Shown: positions 42,829-52,000 of the stretch, piece after piece
Layout: every line of letters begins with the position of its first letter
How positions within the stretch are numbered: the first letter of the stretch is position 1
The notes under the pieces: generated by a model
Seen by the model: only the letters and a program-made list of their open reading frames with translations
Told to the model about the DNA's origin: nothing
Databases searched by the model: none
Program-made: the position numbers and the translations under genes
NCBI RefSeq assembly: GCF_026163685.1
Contig: NZ_JAOXSR010000003.1
Span: 186,001-250,000, forward strand
Direction of reading: 5' to 3'
DNA: 64,000 nt
DNA from: Oerskovia flava
GTDB taxonomy: Bacteria; Actinomycetota; Actinomycetes; Actinomycetales; Cellulomonadaceae

Positions 42829-44214
42829 ATGACCAGGACCATGACAGTGACGAAGCGCCGGACATATGCGGCGATCGCCGGAGGGGCGGCCCTCGCCCTG
42901 ACGCTGGCAGCCTGTGGCGGTGACGACGGCGAAGGCGGCGGGGGCGGCGGCGGAGACGACGAACCGACCGCCTCGTCGATCGACTGCGAGGCGTACGACG
43001 AGTTCGGGGACCTCGAGGGCACGACGGTGAACGTCTACACCTCGATCGTCGAACCGGAGCAGCAGACGCAGGAGGACTCCTACGACCCGTTCGAGGAGTG
43101 CACCGGCGTCGAGGTGAAGTACGAAGGGTCCCGCGAGTTCGAGGCACAGCTCCTCGTGCGGATCCAGGCCGGCAACGCGCCGGACATCGCCTACCTGCCG
43201 CAGCCGGGTCTGCTGCGCACGATCGTCGAGGACTTCGACGCGATCGTCCCGGCCCCGGACGCGACTGCGGCCAACGTGGACGAGTACTTCAGCGAGTCGT
43301 GGAAGGACTACGGCACGGTCGACGGCACCTTCTACGCGGCGCCCCTCGGGTCGAACGTCAAGTCCTACGTCTGGTACTCGCCGTCGATGTTCGCCGACGC
43401 CGGCTACGAGGTCCCCCAGACCTGGGACGAGATGATCGACCTCTCCGACCAGATCGTCGCCGACGGGCAGATGCCCTGGTGCGCCGGGTTCGGCTCGGGC
43501 GACGCGACCGGCTGGCCCGGAACGGACTGGATCGAGGACGTCGTGCTCCGCACGGCCGGGCCTGAGGTCTACGACCAGTGGTACACGCACGAGATCCCGT
43601 TCAACGACCCGCAGATCGTCGAGGCATTCGACACCGCGGGCGAGATCCTGAAGAACGACGAGTACGTGAACGCCGGTCTCGGTGGCATCGACTCCATCGC
43701 GACGACCGAGTGGACCGCCGGTGGTGTGCCGATCCTCGCCGGCCAGTGCTGGATGCACCGCGCGGCGAACTTCTACCAGACCCAGTGGCCCGAGGGCACG
43801 GAGGTCGGCGAGGACGGCGACGTCTTCGCCTTCTACCTGCCGACCAACCAGACCGACGTGCGCCCCGTGCTCGGCGGCGGCGAGTTCGTCGGCGCGTTCA
43901 ACGACCGGCCCGAGGTCCAGGCCTTCCAGACCTACCTCTCCAGCGCCGACTGGGCGAACGCCAAGGCCCTGACGACGCCCATGGGTGGCTGGGTCAGCGC
44001 GAACAACGGGCTCGACCCGGAGAACCTCGCGACCACGTTCGACCAGCTCTCGGCAGAGATCCTCGCGGACCCCGACGCGGTCATCCGCTTCGACGCGTCC
44101 GACCTCATGCCGGGTGAGGTCGGTGCCGGGACGTTCTGGACCGGGATGGTGGACTGGGTGACCGGTTCCAGCACGCAGGAGGTCGTCGACCGGATCGAAG
44201 CATCCTGGCCGTGA
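42829..44214 (+). CDS. Sugar ABC transporter substrate-binding lipoprotein
   Basis: 461-residue extracytoplasmic receptor (family 1 solute-binding protein). A signal peptide with lipobox LAAC places the lipidated Cys at residue 29, followed by a Gly/Asp-rich linker. Mature features include TVNVYTSIVEPEQQTQEDSY, YEGSREFEAQLLVRIQAGNA, PDIAYLPQPGLL and YGTVDGTFYAAPLGSNVKSY. The series resembles alpha-glucoside (AglE-type) binding proteins, but the ligand is not certain. I chose ATG 42829, six nt behind GGAGGG. ATG 42823 is too close to that site. It is followed by a strong hairpin and then two permease genes. Confidence 0.9.
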   Translation: MTRTMTVTKRRTYAAIAGGAALALTLAACGGDDGEGGGGGGGDDEPTASSIDCEAYDEFGDLEGTTVNVYTSIVEPEQQTQEDSYDPFEECTGVEVKYEGSREFEAQLLVRIQAGNAPDIAYLPQPGLLRTIVEDFDAIVPAPDATAANVDEYFSESWKDYGTVDGTFYAAPLGSNVKSYVWYSPSMFADAGYEVPQTWDEMIDLSDQIVADGQMPWCAGFGSGDATGWPGTDWIEDVVLRTAGPEVYDQWYTHEIPFNDPQIVEAFDTAGEILKNDEYVNAGLGGIDSIATTEWTAGGVPILAGQCWMHRAANFYQTQWPEGTEVGEDGDVFAFYLPTNQTDVRPVLGGGEFVGAFNDRPEVQAFQTYLSSADWANAKALTTPMGGWVSANNGLDPENLATTFDQLSAEILADPDAVIRFDASDLMPGEVGAGTFWTGMVDWVTGSSTQEVVDRIEASWP

Positions 44215-44233
44215 TCGTCGCACGAGCATAGAA

Positions 44234-44263
44234 CCGGGGGCCCGCCGATCGGCGGGCCCCCGG
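44234..44263 (+). terminator. 30-bp perfect palindrome between binding-protein and permease genes
   Basis: CCGGGGGCCCGCCGA (44234-44248) and its exact complement to 44263, 20 bp past the stop of the binding-protein gene. Probably a leaky terminator or mRNA 3'-end stabiliser that leaves the receptor more abundant than the permeases. Confidence 0.8.
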
Positions 44264-44324
44264 CCTTCCCCTCACGTTGAACCGAGTGCCCGTCGTCGTG
44301 GACGGGCGGTACGGAGGCTGACCG

Positions 44325-45314
44325 ATGGACTGGTGGAAGTACGCCGACACTCCGCTGGAGAAGTTCGGCCTGATGTTCCTGGCGATCGCGCTCTTCGTGA
44401 TCGTCATGGGCGTGATCCTCGTGGCGGTCGACCGGCCGAAACGCGTCCCCCGCTGGCTGGTGACCCTCGGGTTCGTGGGACCGGCGCTCCTGTTCATCAC
44501 GTTCGGTCTGGTCATCCCCGGTGTCAGGACGATCTACCAGTCGTTCTTCGACAACCGCAGCGTCGAGTTCATCGGGTTCGACAACTACGTCCAGGCCTTC
44601 ACGCAGGACCAGTTCCAGATCGTCCTGCGCAACACCGCGATCTGGGTCATCGTCGTCCCGGTCGCCGCGACGATCATCGGCCTGATCTACGCGGTCCTGG
44701 TGGACCGGACGCGCTTCGAGAAGCTCGCCAAGGCACTGATCTTCATCCCGATGGCGATCTCGATGGTCGGTGCGTCGATCATCTGGAAGTTCGTCTACGA
44801 GTTCCGCCCGGACCAGGGGAACATCCAGCAGATCGGTCTCCTCAACCAGGTCGTGGTGTGGCTCGGGTTCGAGCCCCAGCAGTTCCTCATCGGCCAGCCT
44901 GCCAACACGTTCTTCCTCATCGCCGTGATGATCTGGATCCAGACCGGTTTCGCGATGACGATCCTCTCGGCCGCGATCAAGGCCATCCCTGACGACATCG
45001 TCGAGGCGGCACGGCTCGACGGGCTCAAGGGTGTGCAGATGTTCCGCTTCATCACGGTCCCGAGCATCCGACCCGCCTTGATCGTCGTCCTCACCACGAT
45101 CGCCATGGGGACGCTGAAGGTCTTCGACATCGTGCGCACGATGACCGGTGGTCAGTTCGGGACCTCGGTGGTGGCGAACGAGTTCTACACGCAGAGCTTC
45201 CGGATGAACAACATCGGGCTCGGAGCGGCCCTCGCGGTCATCCTCTTCGTCCTCGTCATCCCGCTGGTGATCTACAACGTGCGCCAGCTCCGCATCTCGG
45301 AGGAGATCCGATGA
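44325..45314 (+). CDS. Sugar ABC transporter permease (AglF/MalF-like)
   Basis: 329-residue inner-membrane subunit with about eight hydrophobic segments. The first, FGLMFLAIALFVIVMGVIL, precedes the usual six-helix core. The cytosolic EAA loop that docks the ATPase is EAARLDGLKGVQMFRFITVP (about residues 226-245). RTIYQSFFDNRSVEFIGFDN is the typical periplasmic start. ATG 44325 is 7 nt behind ACGGAGG. It overlaps the next permease gene by ATGA. No ATPase is encoded nearby, so a shared MsiK-like ATPase elsewhere is inferred. Confidence 0.92.
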   Translation: MDWWKYADTPLEKFGLMFLAIALFVIVMGVILVAVDRPKRVPRWLVTLGFVGPALLFITFGLVIPGVRTIYQSFFDNRSVEFIGFDNYVQAFTQDQFQIVLRNTAIWVIVVPVAATIIGLIYAVLVDRTRFEKLAKALIFIPMAISMVGASIIWKFVYEFRPDQGNIQQIGLLNQVVVWLGFEPQQFLIGQPANTFFLIAVMIWIQTGFAMTILSAAIKAIPDDIVEAARLDGLKGVQMFRFITVPSIRPALIVVLTTIAMGTLKVFDIVRTMTGGQFGTSVVANEFYTQSFRMNNIGLGAALAVILFVLVIPLVIYNVRQLRISEEIR

Positions 45315-46264
45315 CCAGCACACCGACCCCCCCGATCGCGAGCGAGGACTCCCTCACCACCCAGGGCGCGTCCGGCGGCCCCCGTCCGGTCAAGAAGCTC
45401 AGCCGTCTGGAGAAGCGCGCGATCGCCGCCAAGGGCAAGCTCAGCTCGCCGTGGGCATCCGGTATCGCGATCCTGCTCGCGATCCTCTGGACCGTTCCCA
45501 CCGTCGGCCTGCTCGTGACGTCGTTCCGTCCCCAGATCGACATCCTCAGCAGCGGATGGTGGACGACGCTGCGCGATCCCGAGTTCACCCTGAGCAACTA
45601 CGAGCAGGCTCTCTACGGCAGCTCGGCGAACCTGGCGACGTACTTCGTCAACTCGATCGTCATCACGCTCCCCGCGGTCGTCATCCCGATCACGCTCGCG
45701 CTGCTCGCCTCCTACGCGTTCGCGTGGATCGACTTCAAGGGCCGCAGCATCCTGTTCGTGGCGGTCTTCGCGCTGCAGATCGTGCCGATCCAGATCACCC
45801 TGATCCCGCTGCTGCGGCAGTACGTGCAGTGGGACATCGCCGGCACGTTCTGGACGGTGTGGCTCTCGCACTCGATCTTCGCGTTGCCGCTCGCGATCTT
45901 CCTGCTCCACAACTTCATGAAGGACATCCCGCCGTCGCTCGTCGAGGCGGCGCGGGTCGACGGTGCCGGGCACGTGAAGATCTTCTTCCGTGTGCTCCTG
46001 CCGCTTCTCGTCCCGGCCATCGCGTCCTTCGCGATCTTCCAGTTCCTCTGGGTGTGGAACGACCTGCTGGTCGGTCTGACGTTCGCGAACCCGGACTCGC
46101 GGCCGCTGACGGTGGCCGTGGCGGACCTGGCCGGATCACGCGGTGGTGACTGGCACCTGCTGACGGCCGGAGCGTTCATCTCCATGATCGTGCCGCTGGT
46201 CGTCTTCCTGGCGCTGCAGCGGTACTTCGTCCGCGGGCTCCTGGCGGGCTCGGTCAAGGGCTGA
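45311..46264 (+). CDS. Sugar ABC transporter permease (AglG/MalG-like)
   Basis: 317-residue second membrane subunit. A ~50-residue charged N-terminus leads to six membrane helices. ITLALLASYAFAWIDFKGRS is typical of MalG-type proteins, and the EAA docking loop is EAARVDGAGHVKIFFRVLLP (about residues 213-232). The C-terminus ends GLLAGSVKG, the family-typical close. Translationally coupled to the first permease by a 4-bp overlap. A perfect palindromic terminator follows 29 bp after the stop, ending the operon. Confidence 0.93.
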   Translation: MTSTPTPPIASEDSLTTQGASGGPRPVKKLSRLEKRAIAAKGKLSSPWASGIAILLAILWTVPTVGLLVTSFRPQIDILSSGWWTTLRDPEFTLSNYEQALYGSSANLATYFVNSIVITLPAVVIPITLALLASYAFAWIDFKGRSILFVAVFALQIVPIQITLIPLLRQYVQWDIAGTFWTVWLSHSIFALPLAIFLLHNFMKDIPPSLVEAARVDGAGHVKIFFRVLLPLLVPAIASFAIFQFLWVWNDLLVGLTFANPDSRPLTVAVADLAGSRGGDWHLLTAGAFISMIVPLVVFLALQRYFVRGLLAGSVKG

Positions 46265-46292
46265 CCCCGCCGCACTTCCACCCGTCGACCAG

Positions 46293-46334
46293 GTGGCTGT
46301 GGCCCGTCAGGAGCTCCTGACGGGCCACAGCCAC
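46293..46334 (+). terminator. 42-bp perfect palindrome, copy 2 of a shared terminator family
   Basis: Perfect inverted repeat with no loop mismatch, centred at 46313/46314. It shares the central GGAGCTCC, the GGGCCACAGCCACATGCTCGG flank and the stem core GGCTGTGGCCCGTC (one mismatch) with the element at 18893-18946. It ends the sugar transporter operon. Confidence 0.88.
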
Positions 46335-46379
46335 ATGCTCGGCCGGGCGGGTCGGGTCCGGTCGTCGAGGCAGCGGCTC

Positions 46380-46385
46380 TAGAGT
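46380..46385 (+). promoter_or_regulatory. -10 box (TAGAGT) of the leaderless EamA gene
   Basis: TAGAGT ends 7 nt before the GTG at 46392. Confidence 0.55.
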
Positions 46386-46391
46386 CGACGG

Positions 46392-47273
46392 GTGCCGTCG
46401 AGACCTGGACAGGTGCTGGACCGTGTCCCGCCGCCTCTGCTGTTCGTCGCCTCCGGACTGACCCAGTACCTCGGTGCCGCGATCGCGGTGGGACTCTTCG
46501 CCGTCGTCGGGGCGCCGGAGGTGGGCTGGCTGCGCATCCTCTTCGCGGCGGCCCTGCTCCTCGCGTGGCGGCGGCCCTGGCGTCGTCGGTGGGCGCGGCG
46601 CGAGCTGGCGTGGGTGGTCGTGTTCGGGGTGGCGCTGGCCGCGATGAACGTCGCGTTCTACGTCGCGATCGACCACCTGCCCCTCGGCACGGCCGTCGCG
46701 ATCGAGTTCCTCGGACCGGTCGCGGTCGCCGCGATCACCGGCCGCGGGTGGCGCGAGCGCGGCGGCATCGCCGTGGCGGCGTGCGGCGTCGTGCTGCTGG
46801 CGGGTGTCACGCTGACGTCCGACCTGCCGCGCGAGGACGCGGTCGTCGGGCTCGTCGCGATCGGGGTCGCCGCCGCCTGCTGGGCGGCCTACATCCTCCT
46901 GGGGCGGCGCGTCGCCCTCGGCGGGTCGGGCGTGACGTCGCTCGCGGTCGCCATGGCCGCGGGTGCGCTCGTGCTCGCGCCGTTCTTCGCGCCGTCGACC
47001 GGCGCGGTGTGGGGTGACTGGCGGCTGCTGCTCGCCCTCGTCGCGATCGGCCTGTTCTCCTCGGTGGTCCCGTACGGCATGGAGCAGGTGATCCTCCGGC
47101 GGGTGAGTGCCGCGACCTTCTCCGTGCTGCTCGCGCTCCTGCCGGCGACGGCCACGGCCATCGGCGCGGTCGTCCTGCGCGAGATCCCGACCCTGCCGGA
47201 GGTCGTGGGCCTGCTGCTCGTCTCCGGCGCGATCGCGATGACGGCACGACGCGCGGACCCGCCACCCGTCTGA
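46392..47273 (+). CDS. EamA/RhtA-type metabolite exporter
   Basis: 293-residue protein with ten predicted membrane helices arranged as two EamA repeats. The first includes LFVASGLTQYLGAAIAVGLF and AMNVAFYVAIDHLPLGTAVA, and the second VAAACWAAYILLGRRVALGG and SVVPYGMEQVILRRVSAATF. The GTAVAIEFLGPV motif is typical of RhtA-like threonine/homoserine exporters, though other small metabolites are possible. GTG 46392 follows TAGAGT by 7 nt. The gene is convergent with bpa (55 bp between stops). Confidence 0.85.
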   Translation: MPSRPGQVLDRVPPPLLFVASGLTQYLGAAIAVGLFAVVGAPEVGWLRILFAAALLLAWRRPWRRRWARRELAWVVVFGVALAAMNVAFYVAIDHLPLGTAVAIEFLGPVAVAAITGRGWRERGGIAVAACGVVLLAGVTLTSDLPREDAVVGLVAIGVAAACWAAYILLGRRVALGGSGVTSLAVAMAAGALVLAPFFAPSTGAVWGDWRLLLALVAIGLFSSVVPYGMEQVILRRVSAATFSVLLALLPATATAIGAVVLREIPTLPEVVGLLLVSGAIAMTARRADPPPV

Positions 47274-47328
47274 CCTGCGGGTCGGCCGAGTGCCGGGTGG
47301 TGCCGGGCGAAGGTCGGGCGACGGCAGA

Positions 47329-47880
47329 TCAGAGGTACTGGCCGGGCGTCGGGCGCCCGTCCTGGCCGTCCTGGCCCTGTGCGCCGGGTGCACCGTGCCC
47401 CGCGGAGGGGTGCGCGTCCGGTGGCAAGGACCCGGCCGGCAGCGCCCGCCGGATCTGCGTGAGCTGGGCCTGCGCCGCCATCTGCTGCGCGACGAGCGCC
47501 GTCTGGATGCCGTGGAACAGGCCCTCCAGCCAGCCCACGAGCTGCGCCTGCGCGACCCGCAGCTCGGCGTCGGACGGGACGGTGTCGTCGCCGAACGGCA
47601 GCGTGATGCGGTGCAGCTCGGCGACGAGCTCGGGGGAGAGCCCTTCTTCGAGCTCCCGGAGCGAACGCTCGTGGATCTCGGCGAGCCGCTCCCGCGCGGC
47701 CTCGTCGAGCGGGGCGTCGCGCACCTCCTCGAGGAGCCGCTTGATCATGCCGCCGATGCGCATGACCTTCGCCGGCTCCTCGATGGCGCTCTCCGGGCCG
47801 CGCGACGTCGCCGCGACCTCACCGGCCGTCTCGTCGGTGCGGTCGTCCGTCAGGTCGTCCGTGCTGTCGTTCTCCGCCAT
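47329..47880 (-). CDS. bpa: Bacterial proteasome activator (Bpa/PafE)
   Basis: 183-residue ATP-independent activator that forms a ring on the 20S proteasome and feeds damaged or unfolded proteins into it. The helical core runs VMRIGGMIKRLLEEVRDAPL to VGWLEGLFHGIQTALVAQQM. A Gly/Pro-rich flexible stretch leads to the C-terminal GQYL, the docking motif that opens the proteasome gate. The acidic N-terminus is disordered. The ATG at 47880 is 7 nt behind CAGACT, probably another leaderless start. Its presence indicates that the organism has a 20S proteasome, which is not in this window. Confidence 0.92.
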   Translation of the reverse strand: MAENDSTDDLTDDRTDETAGEVAATSRGPESAIEEPAKVMRIGGMIKRLLEEVRDAPLDEAARERLAEIHERSLRELEEGLSPELVAELHRITLPFGDDTVPSDAELRVAQAQLVGWLEGLFHGIQTALVAQQMAAQAQLTQIRRALPAGSLPPDAHPSAGHGAPGAQGQDGQDGRPTPGQYL

Positions 47881-47924
47881 GTGCCCAGTCTGTCGTCATC
47901 CGCGACCGGGCGCGACGCTGCGGC

Positions 47925-48902
47925 TCACGGCACGAGCAGCACCTTGCCGAACACCTCGCCCGAGTCGAGCAGCCGGTGGGCCTCGGCCGCCTCGTCGAGC
48001 GGGAGCCGCGCGTGCACCACGGGGCGCACGCGGCCGTCCTCCACGAGCGGCCACGCGTGCGCGAGCACGTCGCGCACCAGCCGCGCCTTCCAGGCGGCGG
48101 GGCGGGAGCGCAGCGTCGTACCGGTCACGCTCGCGCGCTTGGCGAGCAGGGCGCCCAGGTCGAGCTCGCCCGTCCGCCCCTTCTGCAGGCCGATCACGAC
48201 GAGCCGGCCGTCCGTGGCCAGGACGCGGACGTTGTCCTGCAGGTAGGCCGCGCCGACGACGTCGAGCACCACGTCCGCACCCTGCCCGCCCGACGCCTCG
48301 CGGACGGCGGCGACGAAGTCCTCGTCCCGGTGGTCGACGGCGAGCTCGGCGCCCAGGGCGCGGCACCGTGCGACGCGCTCGGGGCCGCCCGCCGTGACGG
48401 CGACGTGCGCTCCCAGGGCGGCGCCGAGCTGCGTGGCGACCGTCCCGACCCCGCCCGAGCCGCCGTGCACGAGGAGCCACTCGCCGGCGGCGAGCCGCCC
48501 GACGTCGACCAGGTTGCTCCAGGCCGTGCACACGGCCTCGGGGAGCGCCGCCGCGTCGACGAGGTCGACGCCGTCGGGCGCCGGGAGCACCTGCGTGGCG
48601 GCGACGCGGACCTGCTCGGCGTACCCGCCGCCGTCGAGAAGGGCGACCACCCGGTCACCGACGTCCCACCCAGTGAGACCGGTCGCGACCGCCCGGACCG
48701 TCCCCGCGACCTCGAGACCGGGCCACTCGGGTGCACCCGGCGGCGGAGGGTAGTGGCCGGCGCGTTGTAGCAGGTCAGCACGGTTCACGCCAGCCGAAAC
48801 GACGTCGATGACGACCTCGCCGGGCAGGGGGGTCTGGTCATCGAGCGTGGAAACGGCTAGTTTCTCAGGGCCACCTGGGGCGGATATCGTGACGGCTCGC
48901 AC
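47925..48902 (-). CDS. NAD(P)H:quinone oxidoreductase (zinc-independent MDR family)
   Basis: 325-residue medium-chain dehydrogenase/reductase of the QOR/PIG3 type. N-terminal GroES-like fold (AVTISAPGGPEKLAVSTLDD, VNRADLLQRAGHYPPPPGAP), then the NADPH-binding Rossmann motif LLVHGGSGGVGTVATQLGAA (about residues 141-160), and GADVVLDVVGAAYLQDNVRV. The structural-zinc cysteines of alcohol dehydrogenases are absent. GTG 48902 is 8 nt behind TAGTCT on the same strand, consistent with a leaderless message. It ends 45 bp before bpa begins on the same strand. Confidence 0.88.
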   Translation of the reverse strand: MRAVTISAPGGPEKLAVSTLDDQTPLPGEVVIDVVSAGVNRADLLQRAGHYPPPPGAPEWPGLEVAGTVRAVATGLTGWDVGDRVVALLDGGGYAEQVRVAATQVLPAPDGVDLVDAAALPEAVCTAWSNLVDVGRLAAGEWLLVHGGSGGVGTVATQLGAALGAHVAVTAGGPERVARCRALGAELAVDHRDEDFVAAVREASGGQGADVVLDVVGAAYLQDNVRVLATDGRLVVIGLQKGRTGELDLGALLAKRASVTGTTLRSRPAAWKARLVRDVLAHAWPLVEDGRVRPVVHARLPLDEAAEAHRLLDSGEVFGKVLLVP

Positions 48903-48909
48903 GTCCACG

Positions 48910-48915
48910 AGACTA
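48910..48915 (-). promoter_or_regulatory. -10 box (TAGTCT) of the leaderless quinone oxidoreductase gene
   Basis: TAGTCT on the minus strand ends 8 nt before the GTG at 48902. Confidence 0.55.
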
Positions 48916-49072
48916 CGTCGCCGGGGGTCGCGGGGGGCTGACGAATTAGGTCTGCACGGGAAGTGCACCGATAGTTAGTACGCACACCGGGGGTCGTCGC
49001 GGGAGCGAGGTCGCACACGACCGGCTCCCGAGCGGCCTCTGGATCTGATCAGGGTGATGGAGAGAGGTACGT

Positions 49073-52000
49073 ATGCTCCGCAGGTTGAGCGTTCGCGGGA
49101 AGATCCTTGCGGCTCTCGCCGTGCCCGTCCTCGTCCTCTTCGTCGCCGCCGCGATCATCTCCGCGCAGGCGATCAACGACGCCCGGGTCGCGAACCAGGT
49201 GAGCTCCCTCGTGGAGGCCCTGGCCGTGCAGGACACCGCGGGCAGGGCTCTCGCCGCGGAGCGTGGCGCGTCGATGCTGGCGGCGTCGAACGTCGACGGT
49301 GCCGACGACCTGGTCGTCGAGGCGCGTGCCGCCACCGACCAGGCGCTCGCCCAGCGTGACCGGCGCTTCCGGGACCTGGACACGTCCGCGCTCGACGCCC
49401 GCGTCGGTGAGGCGCTCGACCGGACGCTCGCGGACGTCGACGAGCTCGACGTGCTGCGCACCCAGATCGACAACCGGTCGAGCCTGGAACTCGCCAGCAC
49501 GCAGCGGTACTCCGAGTTCATCACGAACGCACTGCGTGTTCAGGAGCTCCTCGCGGAGACGTCCGGCAACCGTGAGGTCGCGCAGTACCTGACGACGTAC
49601 ACCTCCGTGAACCTCATGATGGACCAGCTCGCGCTCGAGCGCCCGTTCTACGGGCTGCTCATGGCCTCGGCGCAGCGCGGCCAGCTCACGCCGACCTCGT
49701 CGCTGCGTGGTGCGACGACGGTCGTGCGCGGCTACGAGCTGAACAACGACGCGCGGCTGGCGGTCGAGGCGCTGCGGCTCGAGGACGCACGTCTGCCCCT
49801 GCCGCCCGCCAGCTACACGACGGTCCGCACCAACATCGGCAGCCAGGCACCGCAGGCGGTGCCCGCCACCAACCGGGACGCGTGGGACGAGACCGCGACC
49901 GAGTACCTCAACGAGGTCACCCCGGTCCGCGACACGATCCGCCAGGCGTCGGTGGAGCGTGTCTCGGAGGTGGCCTCCGCCGAGGTCACCCGGACCGCCC
50001 TGACGATCATCTTCACCCTGCTGGCGGTCGTCGCGTCCGTCGTCATCGCGGGTCTGATCTCGCGCGGCATCGTGAACCCGCTGCGTCGTCTGACGAGCGC
50101 CGCGGCCGACGTCCGGCAGGAGCTCCCGAAGCTCGTCGAGCAGGTCGCCGTGCCGGGTCAGGGACCGGGCATCAGCCTGGCCCCGATCACCGTCGAGTCC
50201 AACGACGAGGTCGGCCAGCTCGCGGCCGCGTTCAACGACGTGAACACCACGACCATCCAGGTCGCCCGCGAGCAGGCCGCTCTGCGTGGCTCGATCGCCG
50301 AGATGTTCGTCAACGTCGCCCGCCGCGACCAGGTGCTCCTCAACCGCCAGCTCGCGTTCCTCGACGACCTCGAGCGGTCCGAGGAAGACCCGAACACCCT
50401 GTCGAACCTCTTCCGCCTCGACCACCTCGCGACCCGGATGCGACGCAACGCGGAGTCGCTGCTGGTCCTCGCGGGGATCGACTCGGGTCGTCGTGTCCGC
50501 CAGCCCATGCCGGCCTCGGACGTCATCCGTACGGCGTCCTCCGAGATCGAGCTGTACGACCGGGTCCGTCTGAACCTGGCCATCGACCCGCTGATGCTCG
50601 GGCACAACGCCCTGAACGCCGCGCACCTCATCGCCGAGCTCCTCGAGAACGCGACGATGTTCTCCGAGCCGCACACCCCGGTCGAGGTCTCCACGGCCCG
50701 CGACGACCGCTACGTGAAGGTGGTCGTGCGCGACCACGGCCTCGGGATGACCGCCGAGGAGATCGTGGACGCCAACCGGAAGGTCGCGACGCACGCAGCC
50801 TCCGAGATCGTCGGTGCGCAGCGCCTCGGGCTCTACGTGGTCGGTCGACTGGCCGAGCGTCTCGGGGCGAACGTGGTCTTCACCGCCGGCTCCGACGGCA
50901 CCGGAACCGAGGTCACGGTCAACTTCCCCGCCGCGCTGTTCGTCCCCGACTCCAACGTGCCGCTCCCACAGCCGACCGACCCGCTGGAGACCGCGACGCA
51001 GTCGGCCGTCCAGCAGCGTGGCGCCGCGCCCGCGCCCGCCCCCGCTCCGGTGGCAGGTCCGCCGACGGCCACGACGCCCGTGGTGGAGCCCGAGGCGCCC
51101 GTCGCCGTGCCGGTCGACCTCGACGCGCTCACGGACGGTACGACGCAGACAGGCATGCCGCGCCGTCGCTCGCGCGGTGTGGACCCGGCAGGCTCGGCCC
51201 CGAGCGCGTCGTTCGCCCAGGGTCCGCAGACCGGGGCGATCGTCCTCCCGCCTCTCGCGACGCCGTCGCTCCCCGCCGACCTTCCGGTGGCCGACGACGC
51301 GTGGACCCCGCCCGAGGACGTCACCCCCGCCGACCCCGCGCTCCCGAACCGCGCGCTCCCGAGCCGTCGACGCCCGGCCGAGGCCGACAGCGCCGCGGCG
51401 CCGACTCTGCCGCCGGCCCCGGAGTCGAGCGAGATCCCGGTGCTGGACGTCAGCACGCGCAGCGCCTTGTTCTCGAGCTTCCGGTCGCTCGCCGACCTGG
51501 ACGCCCCGGCGGCGAACCCGGTCGAGCTTGAGGCGGCACCCGAGGTGGGCGCCTCCGACATCGTCGTCCCGGACTTCGTCCCGGACTCCGACTCGTGGGC
51601 GCCGACGTTCTCGATCGGCAGCGGCGGTCCGCTCGGACAGGGCGCCGACCCGGCGACCGCGCACGGCGAGGGTTCGGGTGACGCTTCCGTGGAGCCGGAT
51701 CAGTACCCCGCCACGCAGCCGCTGGACGATGACACGCGGACCATGGAGCCCGTCGCGCCGTCGCCGGAGGGCTCGCAGCAGGAGTCGTACGAGCCGCAGG
51801 CGTACGCGCCCGAGGCGTACGTCCCCACGGAGAACGCTCACGCCGCACCGCAGGCCGAGCAGGCCGGGTGGCAGCCCGCGGAGCAGGTCGGCTGGCAGCC
51901 GGAGCAGGCGCCGGGAGGCTACGACGACCTCGTGAGCGGTGTTCCGGACACGGCGGCCTACGATGCCGACGCGTCCCCTCGCGAGCAGGCGGCGCCGACC

